Shown: positions 15,794-24,820 of the stretch, piece by piece
Numbering within the stretch: the stretch's first letter is position 1
Layout of the letters: each line of letters begins with the position of its first letter
From: Komagataeibacter melomenusus
GTDB taxonomy: Bacteria > Pseudomonadota > Alphaproteobacteria > Acetobacterales > Acetobacteraceae
Reading direction: 5' to 3'
NCBI RefSeq assembly: GCF_013155395.1
Contig: NZ_JABJWC010000022.1
Location: forward strand, 1-51,047
Length of the DNA: 51,047 bases
Position numbers and translations under genes: made by a program
The notes under the pieces: generated by a model
Databases searched by the model: none
Told to the model about the DNA's origin: nothing
Seen by the model: the letters and a program-made list of their open reading frames with translations, nothing else

Positions 15794-17976
15794 GCGGACG
15801 CGCCACCGACTCTTCGCTCACGGAAGCGCTGGCAGGCCTCGTGGAGCGGGTGACGTTCCACAACGCCGAGAACGGCTTCTGCGTTCTGCGGGTGAAGGTG
15901 CGCGGACAGCGCGATCTGGTCACTGTCGTCGGCCATGCCGCTATGATCTCGGCAGGCGAGTTCGTGCAGATGTCGGGGCGCTGGTTCAACGATCATACCC
16001 ACGGGCTGCAGTTCAAGGTCGAGTTCCTCAAGGCCAGCCCGCCGACCACGGTCGAGGGCATCGAACGCTATCTGGGCTCCGGCATGATCCGGGGCATCGG
16101 CCCCGTCTACGCGAAGAAGCTGGTGAAAGCGTTCGGCGAGGCGGTGTTCGACCTGATCGAGCAGGAACCTGAACGCCTGCGGGAGGTGACGGGCATAGGC
16201 CCCAAGCGGGCCGAACGGATTGTCGGTGGTTGGGCGGATCAGAAGGTGATCCGCGAGATCATGCTGTTTCTGCACAGCAATGGTGTCGGCACCTCGCGGG
16301 CGGTGCGTATCTTCAAGACCTATGGTCAGGATGCGGTCCAACTGATCAGCGAAAATCCCTATAGGCTTGCGAAAGACATCCGGGGGATTGGGTTCAAGAC
16401 CGCCGACCAGATTGCCCGGAAGATGGGGATCGCACCCGACGCGATGATCCGGGTGCGGGCAGGGATCTCCTACGCGCTCGGCGAGGCCATGGATGAGGGG
16501 CATTGCGGTCTGCCGGTCGGGGAATTGCTGACCAGCACCGCCGAACTGCTGGAGGTCGCCGCCCCTCTGATCGAGACAGCCCTCACACTGGAACTGGAAG
16601 CGGGCGACGTGGTCGCTGACAGCGTGGGAGAGACGAGTTGTATCTTCCTTGCTGGTCTCTATCGCGCGGAGCAGAGCATCGCCGAGCGACTGCATGCCTG
16701 TACCGTCGGCCGACCGCCTTGGCCGGAGATCGATGCTGAAAAAGCCATGACCTGGGTGGAGAAAAAGACCAGGCTCGCTCTGGCTCCCAGCCAGCAGGAG
16801 GCGGTGCGCCTGGCTTTGCGCAGCAAGGTTCTGGTGATCACCGGTGGTCCTGGCGTCGGCAAGACCACGCTGGTCAACGCCATCCTGAAGATCTTGACGG
16901 CCAAGGGCACGGACGTGCAGCTCTGCGCGCCAACGGGACGGGCGGCGAAGCGCCTGTCGGAAAGCACCGGATTGGAAGGCAAGACCATCCACCGCCTGCT
17001 GGAGACAGATCCGGCGACCGGCAGCTTCAAGCGGGACGATACCAACCCGCTGACCTGCGATCTGCTGGTCGTGGACGAGGCCAGCATGGTGGACGTGCTG
17101 CTTATGCGCTCCCTGCTGCGTGCGTTGCCCGATAGCGCAGCCCTGATGATCGTGGGCGACGTGGACCAGTTGCCGTCGGTCGGACCGGGGCAGGTGCTGG
17201 CCGATATCATCGCCTCCGGTGCTGTCCCTGTGGTGCGGCTGACCGAGGTGTTCCGCCAGGCGGCGCAGAGCCGCATCATCACCAATGCGCATCGGATTAA
17301 CGAAGGCAAAATGCCGGAGTTGAGCGCGGAGGAAGGGTCGGATTTCTACTTCGTCGAGGCGGCGGAACCGGAGATCGGGCTGCGCAAGTTGCTGGTGGTG
17401 GTGAAGGATCGCATTCCGGCGCGGTTCGGACTGGACCCGGTCCGCGACGTGCAGGTGCTTTGCCCGATGAACCGGGGTGGCCTTGGTGCGCGGTCGCTGA
17501 ATATCGAATTGCAGCAGGCGCTGAACCCGCCGGGCGAGGTGAAGGTCGAGCGGTTTGGCTGGACCTATGGTCCCGGTGACAAGGTGATGCAGATCGCCAA
17601 CGATTATGACCGGGACGTTTTCAACGGGGATCTCGGCGTTATCGACAGGATCGATATCGAAGAAGGCGAACTGACGGTCTCATTCGACGGACGGGAGGTC
17701 GTTTACGGCTTCGGCGAGCTGGACGAACTGGTGCTGGCCTACGCCACCACGATCCACAAGAGCCAGGGATCGGAATATCCGGCGGTGGTCATCCCGCTGG
17801 TGACGCAGCATTACGCCATGCTGGCGCGGAACCTGCTCTACACGGGCGTGACACGGGGGCGGAAGCTCGTCGTGCTTGTGGGGCAGAAGAAGGCGCTGGG
17901 CATGGCCGTGCGAAACCAGGGCGGAAGGCGACGGTGGTCGAAGCTCAGGGAGTGGCTGGCCGGTAGCGTCGCATGA
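15790..17976 (+). CDS. recD2: RecD2-like ATP-dependent DNA helicase
   Basis: A 728-residue superfamily 1B helicase, the usual RecD2 length. The N-terminal part has an OB-like segment and helix-hairpin-helix repeats (GIGPVYAKKLVKAFG, TGIGPKRAERIV). The Walker A TGGPGVGKTT is near residue 352, motif II VVDEASMVD near 427, motif III GDVDQLPSVGPGQ near 456, and the C-terminal IHKSQGSEYPAVV near 658. It unwinds DNA 5' to 3' and acts in repair or in element maintenance. It is unrelated to RecBCD context here. Next to a serine recombinase it is probably element cargo. The start overlaps a 13-codon leader. Confidence 0.9.
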   Translation: MSGRATDSSLTEALAGLVERVTFHNAENGFCVLRVKVRGQRDLVTVVGHAAMISAGEFVQMSGRWFNDHTHGLQFKVEFLKASPPTTVEGIERYLGSGMIRGIGPVYAKKLVKAFGEAVFDLIEQEPERLREVTGIGPKRAERIVGGWADQKVIREIMLFLHSNGVGTSRAVRIFKTYGQDAVQLISENPYRLAKDIRGIGFKTADQIARKMGIAPDAMIRVRAGISYALGEAMDEGHCGLPVGELLTSTAELLEVAAPLIETALTLELEAGDVVADSVGETSCIFLAGLYRAEQSIAERLHACTVGRPPWPEIDAEKAMTWVEKKTRLALAPSQQEAVRLALRSKVLVITGGPGVGKTTLVNAILKILTAKGTDVQLCAPTGRAAKRLSESTGLEGKTIHRLLETDPATGSFKRDDTNPLTCDLLVVDEASMVDVLLMRSLLRALPDSAALMIVGDVDQLPSVGPGQVLADIIASGAVPVVRLTEVFRQAAQSRIITNAHRINEGKMPELSAEEGSDFYFVEAAEPEIGLRKLLVVVKDRIPARFGLDPVRDVQVLCPMNRGGLGARSLNIELQQALNPPGEVKVERFGWTYGPGDKVMQIANDYDRDVFNGDLGVIDRIDIEEGELTVSFDGREVVYGFGELDELVLAYATTIHKSQGSEYPAVVIPLVTQHYAMLARNLLYTGVTRGRKLVVLVGQKKALGMAVRNQGGRRRWSKLREWLAGSVA

Positions 17977-18107
17977 TGGAGTGGCGGGGGTGAAGGGTGT
18001 GTCCCCATGTCGGCTTTCGCCTCTTTTCTGCCGTTTCCGCAACCGATCAGGTTTCTCGAATGCAGACATCAGCATCGACCATCTTTCGCTTCATTTGTAC
18101 CAACAGC

Positions 18108-18138
18108 TGTGATACATATGTGCATACACGCAAGGAGG
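18108..18138 (+). promoter_or_regulatory. Putative RelB operator and ribosome-binding site
   Basis: Upstream of relB lies the palindrome ACATATGT (18116-18123) within a TGTG...CACG dyad-like stretch, followed by a strong AAGGAGG at 18132-18138. Toxin-antitoxin operons are normally repressed by the antitoxin binding such palindromes; the exact operator bounds are inferred. Confidence 0.45.
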
Positions 18139-18144
18139 CTTTGT

Positions 18145-18405
18145 ATGTCTGCTGTTACATTCCGGGTAGATGAAACGCTGAAGGCAGCCGCAGTTAAGAA
18201 GTTGTCGGCTCAAGGCATTTCACTTTCTGACGCACTGCGCGATACGCTCGCGTATATTGCTGAAACGGGTCGCTCTCCCGTCAAGCGGAGGCTTGTCACA
18301 GACGAGGATGCGGAGCTTATCGAGATTGTGCGCGAACGCCTAAAAAACCCTGCCCAAAAGCATCGTATGACTTTTGCAGAGCTTAAGAACCGTCATCGCG
18401 AATGA
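18145..18405 (+). CDS. relB: RelB/DinJ-type antitoxin
   Basis: An 86-residue protein from the ATG at 18145, chosen for its AAGGAGG seven bases upstream. The N-terminus VTFRVDETLKAAAVKKLSAQ is a ribbon-helix-helix DNA-binding domain of the RelB/DinJ type. The C-terminal part, rich in charged residues, would wrap the toxin. It neutralises the toxin encoded next and represses the operon. The stop overlaps the toxin start by 4 bases (ATGA). GC content looks lower than in the neighbours, suggesting separate acquisition. Confidence 0.85.
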   Translation: MSAVTFRVDETLKAAAVKKLSAQGISLSDALRDTLAYIAETGRSPVKRRLVTDEDAELIEIVRERLKNPAQKHRMTFAELKNRHRE

Positions 18406-18695
18406 AAGAGTATTGTCTTGAATTCGACGACAGAGCACTCAGAGAGTGGGATGCTCTTGACGGCAGCGTGCGTAAGAAATTTGAAAAGAAGCTGGAAAAG
18501 CTGATCTGGAACCCTCACTCTCCAGGAAACGAACTGCATCGCGACCTATCAGGGTTTTATAAGATCAAGCTTCTGAAAGATGGTTACCGCCTTGTTTATC
18601 AGGTCATCGACGAACGGATCGTCATCTATGTAATTGCCGTTGGCCGGAGAGCCGATAATGAGATTTATGAACTGGCTTCGAAGCGAACAGAGTGA
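18402..18695 (+). CDS. relE: RelE-type mRNA interferase toxin
   Basis: A 97-residue ribosome-dependent RNase toxin. FDDRALREWDALDGSVRKKFEKKL and then LHRDLSGFYKIKLLKDGYRLVYQV are typical RelE segments, with the conserved Lys/Arg residues in KIKLLKDGYRLVY. It would cleave mRNA in the A site when RelB is lost. Translation is coupled to relB through ATGA. On a mobile element this pair would act as an addiction or stabilising module. Imperfect repeats of the flanking DNA (about 18040-18070 and 18735-18770) suggest insertion as a cassette. Confidence 0.88.
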   Translation: MKEYCLEFDDRALREWDALDGSVRKKFEKKLEKLIWNPHSPGNELHRDLSGFYKIKLLKDGYRLVYQVIDERIVIYVIAVGRRADNEIYELASKRTE

Positions 18696-18826
18696 ATTTA
18701 CTTTCTTGGTAGAAAGTCAGCTCCCGCCCTCATTTTTGCCATTCAATGCCCGGTTAAGTTTCTCGAATAACAGACTATTCCCGGTTTTTCTTGACGTGAG
18801 GCGCCAGGGCGGCCAGCGATGAGGCC

Positions 18827-20089
18827 ATGGATACAATCAGTCTTCTTGCCCTGCTCCTGACCTTCTCGGCAGGCTTCAGCATTCTCAACCACCACACATT
18901 GCGTGTTCCTGTCACGATTGGCGTTCTGGTCTTCTCATTGCTGACCTCGCTGTTGGTCATGATCCTGAACCCGCTGATCCCGGCCTATGATCTTCAGGCT
19001 CTCCCACGATCCGTGCTCGGTGCCATCAATTTGCCTGCGGCACTTCTGAACGGTGCCCTTTCGCTGCTGCTTTTTGCGGGAGCCATGCAGGTGAATGTCG
19101 GACATCTGCGCGCAAAGCTGATGTCTGTAACAGCCCTCTCTATTCTGGGAACCGTTCTGGCCGTGGCTTTTCTGGCGGTCGCGGCGTGGTGTGTTTTCCC
19201 CTTTCTGGGGCACGCCGTTCCCTTTACATGGTGCATCGTACTTGGCGCCATTCTCGCTCCGACAGACCCGGTTTCAGTCGTGGGGATGCTGAAACGTCTC
19301 GGCCTGCCAGGACCGATACAGGCCGTTTTTGCGGGTGAGAGCCTGTTCAATGACGGCGTGGGCGTCGTCATTTTCGGTGTGACGATCGGGCTGGCGACTG
19401 GAGACAGTCAAGGGGTGGGCGCTTCTGAGATTGCCATGAGCTTCTGCCGCGAAGCGCTCGGTGGTGGTCTTCTTGGAGCGATAACCGGGTGGATCGCGCT
19501 TCGTGTGCTCAAGGCGCAGCGTGACCCGCATATCGATCTGCTGACCTCGCTGGCTCTGGCGACCGGAACCTTCAGCATCGCCAATCAGCTGGGGATGTCC
19601 GGAGCGATTGCCGTCGTCGTGGCCGGACTATGTTTCGGAACCAGTTACAGCCATTCCGTTTTCGATGAAGTATCCCGCAAGGAACTCGACATTGCATGGA
19701 CGCTGATTGACGAAGTGCTGAACGTGCTCCTGTTCATGCTCATTGGCTTTGAAATATTGGAGATCACGCCGCATCTGTTTACGGTGCTGGCGACGCTTGC
19801 CGTGATCCCGCTGTCTATTGCCGTGCGGGCATTGAGCGTGCTGTTCTCCACCCTGCCGGTTCATCTCCGGCAGTGGGAACGGGGCCGTGTTCTCGGTATC
19901 CTGACATGGGGCGGCCTGCGTGGCGGCATCTCGGTTTCTCTGGCGCTTGGCCTACCACCCGGAGACCTGCGCGACCTGCTACTGCCTGTTTGCTATGGTG
20001 TCGTGGTGTTCACCATCATCGTGCAGGGTCTGACCATGGAGCGGGTCGCCCGCAGGCTCTATCCGTCAATCGCTTCCCGGTCGCAATAA
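18827..20089 (+). CDS. NhaP-type cation:proton antiporter (CPA1 family)
   Basis: A 420-residue membrane protein with about 12 hydrophobic spans. Family marks are GAILAPTDPVSVVGMLKRLG, the ion-site motif ESLFNDGVGVVIF near residue 170 with its Asp, and WGGLRGGISVSLALGLP near 360. It would exchange sodium or potassium for protons across the inner membrane. There is no long cytoplasmic C-terminal domain. The next gene overlaps its stop by one base, so both form an operon. It may help pH or salt balance in acidic habitats; the ion is not readable from sequence. Confidence 0.88.
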   Translation: MDTISLLALLLTFSAGFSILNHHTLRVPVTIGVLVFSLLTSLLVMILNPLIPAYDLQALPRSVLGAINLPAALLNGALSLLLFAGAMQVNVGHLRAKLMSVTALSILGTVLAVAFLAVAAWCVFPFLGHAVPFTWCIVLGAILAPTDPVSVVGMLKRLGLPGPIQAVFAGESLFNDGVGVVIFGVTIGLATGDSQGVGASEIAMSFCREALGGGLLGAITGWIALRVLKAQRDPHIDLLTSLALATGTFSIANQLGMSGAIAVVVAGLCFGTSYSHSVFDEVSRKELDIAWTLIDEVLNVLLFMLIGFEILEITPHLFTVLATLAVIPLSIAVRALSVLFSTLPVHLRQWERGRVLGILTWGGLRGGISVSLALGLPPGDLRDLLLPVCYGVVVFTIIVQGLTMERVARRLYPSIASRSQ

Positions 20090-20772
20090 TGCCCTCCTCC
20101 CTTCTCCCGGTCTCGATTTCCGCCCGGCGGATTCTCATTCTCGGGCTTGTCGCAGGCTATGTGGATGCCCTGAGTTTCGTCGATCTGGGCGGTGTCTTTG
20201 CAGGCGCGATGACGGGCAATACCACGCATATGGGCGCCTCGTTTATCAGCGGAAACTGGCACCATGGCCTGCTTCTGGTGGGTGTGCTGGGTGTCTTTTT
20301 CCTTGCCGCCATCCTGTCCGGCCTGATGCGGCTGTTATGGTCGCCAGCTTATGGTGTCATGGTGATGACAATCTTCATGGTTCTGGCACAGATCGTGCAT
20401 GGATCCTCCCTACGCTACTGGGGCGAATTTCTCGTGCTTCCGGCACTGCTGGCTGTTCAGGGCGAAACGATCGCGAAATTCTCCGGCACGCCCATGCCCA
20501 CGATCGTCGTGACAACAAACCTGCTGAAAGCCGCATCGGGAATTGCGGAATGGATGGCGTCATGGATTGCGCCGGACAGGAACATTCGCCCTATCGCAGG
20601 AAGCATTTTTCTGCCGCTACTTTCGTGGGGGGCTTTTCTGGCAGGCGTGATGGCCGCCGCTACGGGGCTGGCCTTGCACGGTAGTTTTCCGTTCCTGTGG
20701 CCCGTCCCTTTCCTTGTCTTTCTATACCGGGATATCTGGAAAACAGAACGTGCAGGGCAAGACGATAATTGA
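20089..20772 (+). CDS. YoaK/DUF1275-family membrane protein
   Basis: A 227-residue protein with about six hydrophobic segments. The N-terminal GYVDALSFVDLGGVFAGAMTGN is the DUF1275 hallmark. The start codon overlaps the antiporter stop (TAATG), which fixes the start at 20089 and indicates translational coupling. The function of the family is unknown; transport has been suggested. The stretch 20773-21062 after it has no gene I can support. Confidence 0.85.
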   Translation: MPSSLLPVSISARRILILGLVAGYVDALSFVDLGGVFAGAMTGNTTHMGASFISGNWHHGLLLVGVLGVFFLAAILSGLMRLLWSPAYGVMVMTIFMVLAQIVHGSSLRYWGEFLVLPALLAVQGETIAKFSGTPMPTIVVTTNLLKAASGIAEWMASWIAPDRNIRPIAGSIFLPLLSWGAFLAGVMAAATGLALHGSFPFLWPVPFLVFLYRDIWKTERAGQDDN

Positions 20773-21062
20773 ACATTCAGTCCGGCAGGACCAGATCAGA
20801 CGTGGGACGTAATGCGTTCACGAATGCGAATATGCCTCTCGGTTAGGTCGGGTTTTCATGCCTGACAGCCGACATTCTCCTTTCCCCCCCCAAAGCTGAC
20901 ATGAGCGGACCAAATATCTGGTGTCAGTTTTCCCCTCTGCAGTCCGCATTCAGAGCAGCAGAATTATCGACATACGGTTTCAACATCTGCCGTCGATACA
21001 TCGTCAGGTAAGGAGTCGATTTTCGCTGACAGGTATTCTCCGGCCCGCATTGTTCCAGCGAA

Positions 21063-21722
21063 TCAATAACTGTCCCCGGAAACGTGGCCCGCCCTTGTCC
21101 CCCGGCAGGGTGTGAGACGTGCGCAAAGATAGAGCCTGTTCATCCGGCGCAGTTCATCCGGCGCACCTGGTGTTGTCGGAGCGTCCTTCAGGGTCATACC
21201 CAGCATGACCTTCATATTATTCAAGACAACCGCCGCAATATCGCCGGCCGTCTGTTCGTCCAGTCCGGGCGCGCACACCCGCAGGGCGGCCGAAATGCCG
21301 ACCAGGGCCTGCTGGCGTGATCGGTCACGGATTTCCGTCCGGTCAGTATGCGCCTCCATCAGCGCCGGAAGGGATTTTACACGCGGGTAAAGCACCGCCA
21401 GCAGGTCAATCAGGATGTCAGCCAGTTGTTCAGGCGAAAGATCCGCTGCGCGCCTTTCCAGCGCTTCATATTCGTCATGCACGATCGCCATGTGTTGCTG
21501 CAAGAGTGCTTCCCCGACGGCCTCCTTGTTGGGGAAAAAACGGTAGAGCGAACCGATCTTCGCGCCGGCCCTGCTGGCAATCTCCGCCATTGTGGTGGCT
21601 TCGTACCCATGTTCCGCCATGAGATCGGACGCAGCCGCAAGCAGCTCCGCTACCCGCTGCCGCCCGACTGCGCGGCGTGGCTGAAGTGTCCCCCGTTTCT
21701 CACTTGACGTATTTGAGTCCAT
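21063..21722 (-). CDS. TetR-family transcriptional repressor
   Basis: A 219-residue regulator starting at the ATG at 21722; the frame also contains a TTG two codons upstream. The N-terminal helix-turn-helix is clear (RVAELLAAASDLMAEHGYEA, AEIASRAGAKIGSLYRFFPNKEAVGEALL), with an effector domain after it. It diverges from a hydrolase and an MFS exporter, and its start codon lies inside a perfect palindrome. It therefore very likely represses itself and the divergent transport unit. The inducer is unknown. Confidence 0.88.
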   Translation of the reverse strand: MDSNTSSEKRGTLQPRRAVGRQRVAELLAAASDLMAEHGYEATTMAEIASRAGAKIGSLYRFFPNKEAVGEALLQQHMAIVHDEYEALERRAADLSPEQLADILIDLLAVLYPRVKSLPALMEAHTDRTEIRDRSRQQALVGISAALRVCAPGLDEQTAGDIAAVVLNNMKVMLGMTLKDAPTTPGAPDELRRMNRLYLCARLTPCRGTRAGHVSGDSY

Positions 21723-21730
21723 ACTCAAAT
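21711..21730. promoter_or_regulatory. TetR-type operator palindrome
   Basis: Perfect 8-bp arms ATTTGAGT (21711-21718) and ACTCAAAT (21723-21730) are separated by CCAT and overlap the regulator's start codon. A second half-match (TTTGAGT then CTCAA) follows at about 21740-21756. The position between divergent genes fits autoregulation plus control of the hydrolase-MFS unit. Confidence 0.75.
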
Positions 21731-21822
21731 ATACCCCTGTTTGAGTGTCTCCTCAATTTTTACCAGTTCCGTGCTACCCGGACAACAGATCCGACCCGCA
21801 TGAACCAGCAGGAAGAACCGTC

Positions 21823-22392
21823 ATGATTTCTCTTTCAGCGCCCCGGACCGCCCTGATCCTGATTGATCTCCAGAAAGGTATTGTCGATCGGACGCTGGCT
21901 CCTTTCACGGGAGAGGCGGTTGTCGAACGCTCCAAAAAGCTTGCATCCCGGTTTCGGGCCGCAGGTTCGCCCGTCATTCTGGTCAATGTCGCCTTTGCTC
22001 CCGATTTCGCCGACGCCGTGCATACCGAGGTCGATCGTCCTTTTGCGCCGCCCCCAGGTGGATTTGCCCCTGACTGGACCGAACTGGTCGAGGGGCTGGC
22101 CGAGCCGACAGACCTGCTAGTCACAAAGAAACAGTGGGGTGCCTTCTATGGAACCGACCTGGATCTTCAGCTTCGGCGGCGCGGAATCACGACGATCGTT
22201 CTGGGTGGCATCGCAACGAATATGGGTGTCGAGTCCACAGCCCGCGCTGCACATGAGCACGGTTATGGCGTGGTGATCGCGGAAGATCTGACATCCACTT
22301 TCGCCGAAGAAATGCAGCGTTTTGCCTGTGACCATGTTTTCCCGATGCTCGGCCGCGTTACGACCAGTGACGCCATCACTCTGGAGCCCTGA
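21823..22392 (+). CDS. Isochorismatase-family hydrolase, altered nucleophile site
   Basis: A 189-residue protein from the ATG at 21823, preceded by AGGAAG. The N-terminal ALILIDLQKGIVD carries the family Asp, and VTKKQWGAFYGTDLDLQLRRRGI carries the Lys. In cysteine hydrolases the next motif reads TNxCVESTAR. Here it is TNMGVESTAR, so the Cys position appears to be Gly. True isochorismatases also lack the Cys, so the reaction may be a vinyl-ether or other hydrolysis. It lies in the TetR-controlled unit with the MFS exporter 57 bases downstream. Confidence 0.82.
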   Translation: MISLSAPRTALILIDLQKGIVDRTLAPFTGEAVVERSKKLASRFRAAGSPVILVNVAFAPDFADAVHTEVDRPFAPPPGGFAPDWTELVEGLAEPTDLLVTKKQWGAFYGTDLDLQLRRRGITTIVLGGIATNMGVESTARAAHEHGYGVVIAEDLTSTFAEEMQRFACDHVFPMLGRVTTSDAITLEP

Positions 22393-22449
22393 GCAAAATA
22401 GCGGCCCGCAGCCCTTCAACGCCGTGACATAAATCTGAAAGCAACAGCT

Positions 22450-23850
22450 TTGCCGCAATCGCAAGAGCCCGCCCGACTTCCGGCGGGCATCTGGAAAATC
22501 GTCAGTGTCGCGGCGATCGGGTCTTTCATGTCGCAACTGGATGCGACGATCGTGAATGTCTCGCTACCGGATCTCGTCACGACAATGCACGCACCATTTT
22601 CGGTCATCCAATGGGTGGTGAGCGGCTATCTGTTGGCACTTGCCCTGACACTGCCGTTGAGTGGCTGGCTTGTGGGCCGTATTGGCGGCAGGGCGGTTTA
22701 TGTGGGGTGTTTCGGTGCTTTTACGATTACTTCAGGTCTCTGTGCCCTGGCATGGTCAGCGTCGTCGCTCATCACATTCCGCCTCTTGCAAGGGATGGCG
22801 GGAGGATTGCTTGCACCTATGGCGCAGATGATGGTTGCCCGCGCAGCGGGCAGCCATTTGCCAAAAGTGGCCAGTGCCGTCACCATGCCGGTCCTGCTTG
22901 CCCCGCTTCTCGGGCCGGTCGTCGCGGGCGCGATCCTGTCGGTGGCGTCCTGGCGGTGGATCTTTCTTCTCAACCTGCCATTTGGTCTGCTGGCGCTCGT
23001 ACTTGCCGTCCTGTTTCTGCCTGACGATCGGGCTGAGGTGCGACCCCGCTCGCTTGATATGACGGGGCTGGCTCTGCTGGCGCCCGCGCTGAGTTTTCTT
23101 CTTTATGGAACCGATCATGCGGGCCAGCTTCTCGGGCAAATAGTCCTGTGCGGTGCTCTGCTGCTGTTTGTCGCGTACTTCCGTTGGGCGCAACGGAAAG
23201 GTGACAGCGCGCTGATTGATCTCAGGCTGTTTCACACGCCTGCGTTTTCAGCGGCCGCGACGACCATGTTCCTGTTGAATGGGGTGACGTTTGCCGGACA
23301 GATGCTGCTACCGGTATGGCTCATTCATGCCTGTGGCGTCTCATCCGACCGGACCGGCCTGTTCATGCTGCCGCTGGGGCTGGGGATGATGTGTACCTAT
23401 CCCCTGATGGGACATCTCACGGACCGCTTTGGTATCCGCAGGCTGACCAGTTGTGGCGCACTCTGCGCCTGTGTCGGCTCGTTGCTGCTCGCTGTCCTTG
23501 CTTATACCGGCCTGAATGGCGGCATATTGGCCATTGCCCTGTTCCTGCGTGGGGCCGGCATCGGCACAGTCGGGATTCCTGCTATGAGCGCGGGTTATGC
23601 GTCCGTTGCACGGCCGAACATTCCTATGGCGACGACCGCGCTGAACATCGTGCAGCGGATTGGTGGGCCAACCATAACAACGCTCTGCGCCACGTTTCTT
23701 GGATGGCAACTGCCGACCGCCGCCATTCCCCATGCCATTTCAGGCGCATTCACCGAAACATTCGGCCTGCTCTGCATGTTTCATGCCCTGTTGTTGGTGG
23801 CAACGCTCCAGCTGCCGTCAGCGCTTCACAGGAAAACGTTGTCGTCATAA
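22450..23850 (+). CDS. DHA2-family MFS drug exporter (EmrB/QacA type)
   Basis: A 466-residue inner-membrane protein with about 14 hydrophobic segments, the DHA2 length and layout. The first helix region SFMSQLDATIVNVSLPDL and the motif SGWLVGRIGGRAVYV are characteristic, as is the motif-C-like VLLAPLLGPVVAGAI. It would export a small toxic compound using the proton gradient. The start is a TTG at 22450; no ATG fits better. No membrane-fusion partner (EmrA) is nearby. It lies in the unit controlled by the divergent TetR regulator. Confidence 0.87.
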   Translation: MPQSQEPARLPAGIWKIVSVAAIGSFMSQLDATIVNVSLPDLVTTMHAPFSVIQWVVSGYLLALALTLPLSGWLVGRIGGRAVYVGCFGAFTITSGLCALAWSASSLITFRLLQGMAGGLLAPMAQMMVARAAGSHLPKVASAVTMPVLLAPLLGPVVAGAILSVASWRWIFLLNLPFGLLALVLAVLFLPDDRAEVRPRSLDMTGLALLAPALSFLLYGTDHAGQLLGQIVLCGALLLFVAYFRWAQRKGDSALIDLRLFHTPAFSAAATTMFLLNGVTFAGQMLLPVWLIHACGVSSDRTGLFMLPLGLGMMCTYPLMGHLTDRFGIRRLTSCGALCACVGSLLLAVLAYTGLNGGILAIALFLRGAGIGTVGIPAMSAGYASVARPNIPMATTALNIVQRIGGPTITTLCATFLGWQLPTAAIPHAISGAFTETFGLLCMFHALLLVATLQLPSALHRKTLSS

Positions 23851-24086
23851 CTAAATGGGATCCAGATTTTTATACGACGTGATGCAGGAAGCCGTCACAG
23901 GATGGATATCGTGGGCATAGTCACGGGCTAGTTTCCTTCCCGGAAGCCACCATCCGGCGGTACACCATGGACGCCTGCGGTTGGGCTAGTTCCGGTGCAT
24001 TTATTTTGTGGCTACGTTGAGCTAATCTCCGTGTCGTCCTTGCACGCGGGAACGGATGCTCAGTCGAAACCCGAGGAAAATAACGC

Positions 24087-24647
24087 ATGTCAAAGGACGA
24101 TCGCACCAAGGTCATTCCCGGACGGACGCCGGAATCAGCGGCTATGGTGGCAAGCGTCAGGCGAGCCATGGCGATTACGCCGGTTCTCAACCGTTTGACA
24201 TATGACGAGGCGGATAAAATCCGGGCTGTGTTCAGCGATCTCATCGGCCAGAAGGTGGACGACAGCTTTTCGCTCATACCGCCATTCTATACGAGTGGTG
24301 GCGAGCATATCCGGGTTGGGCGCAACGTCTTTATCAATCAGAACTGCACCCTGTACGATCTGGGTGGGATCGACATTGGTGATGATGTGATGATCGGACC
24401 CAATGTGAGTCTCATCACGTCGAGCCACCCGGTCGCACCGTCTCAGCGACGCGCTTGCGTTATTGCAAAACCCATCGTGATCGAGAGAAACGTCTGGATT
24501 GCAGCCGGCGTAACGATCACTGGCGGGGTGACGGTTGGCGAAAACTCGGTTGTGGCCGCAGGTTCTGTCGTCACGAAGGACGTTCCCCGGAACTGCCTTG
24601 TCGGCGGAAATCCGGCACGAGTCATTCGTTCTATCGGCGATGACTGA
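24087..24647 (+). CDS. Sugar O-acetyltransferase of the maltose/galactoside type
   Basis: A 186-residue hexapeptide-repeat acetyltransferase using acetyl-CoA. The N-terminal Mac region includes LTYDEADKIRAVFSDLIG. The left-handed beta-helix repeats run IRVGRNVFINQNCTLYDLGG to VTITGGVTVGENSVVAAGSV. The catalytic His is in ITSSHPV, and the C-terminal GNPARVIR is typical. A GAGGAAAA upstream supports the start. It stands alone; about 235 bases before it and 170 after show no gene. The acceptor sugar is unknown. Confidence 0.88.
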   Translation: MSKDDRTKVIPGRTPESAAMVASVRRAMAITPVLNRLTYDEADKIRAVFSDLIGQKVDDSFSLIPPFYTSGGEHIRVGRNVFINQNCTLYDLGGIDIGDDVMIGPNVSLITSSHPVAPSQRRACVIAKPIVIERNVWIAAGVTITGGVTVGENSVVAAGSVVTKDVPRNCLVGGNPARVIRSIGDD

Positions 24648-24820
24648 GGACACACCTGCACCGGGTTGAGACTGCCGAGACACATTGGTTCCCATATCAA
24701 TCGCTTTTCGTTCGGGCGCACGACAGAGGACCGCTCGTTTTCCCGGTCTTAGCGGACAGGCGACAATCGCCTCATCGCGGCCATGTATAAGCTTGCTCAA
24801 GGTTTCAATAAGCAGACATT

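Noticed and set aside
15676-17292. 538-codon minus-strand frame
   Set aside because: It lies opposite the clear RecD2 helicase gene and shows no motif of its own.
8311-20900. Similar intergenic scraps TGACAGCCGAC...TCTCCTTTC at about 8311 and 20863
   Set aside because: The match is short and imperfect. It may be a common intergenic remnant, and I could not define an element.
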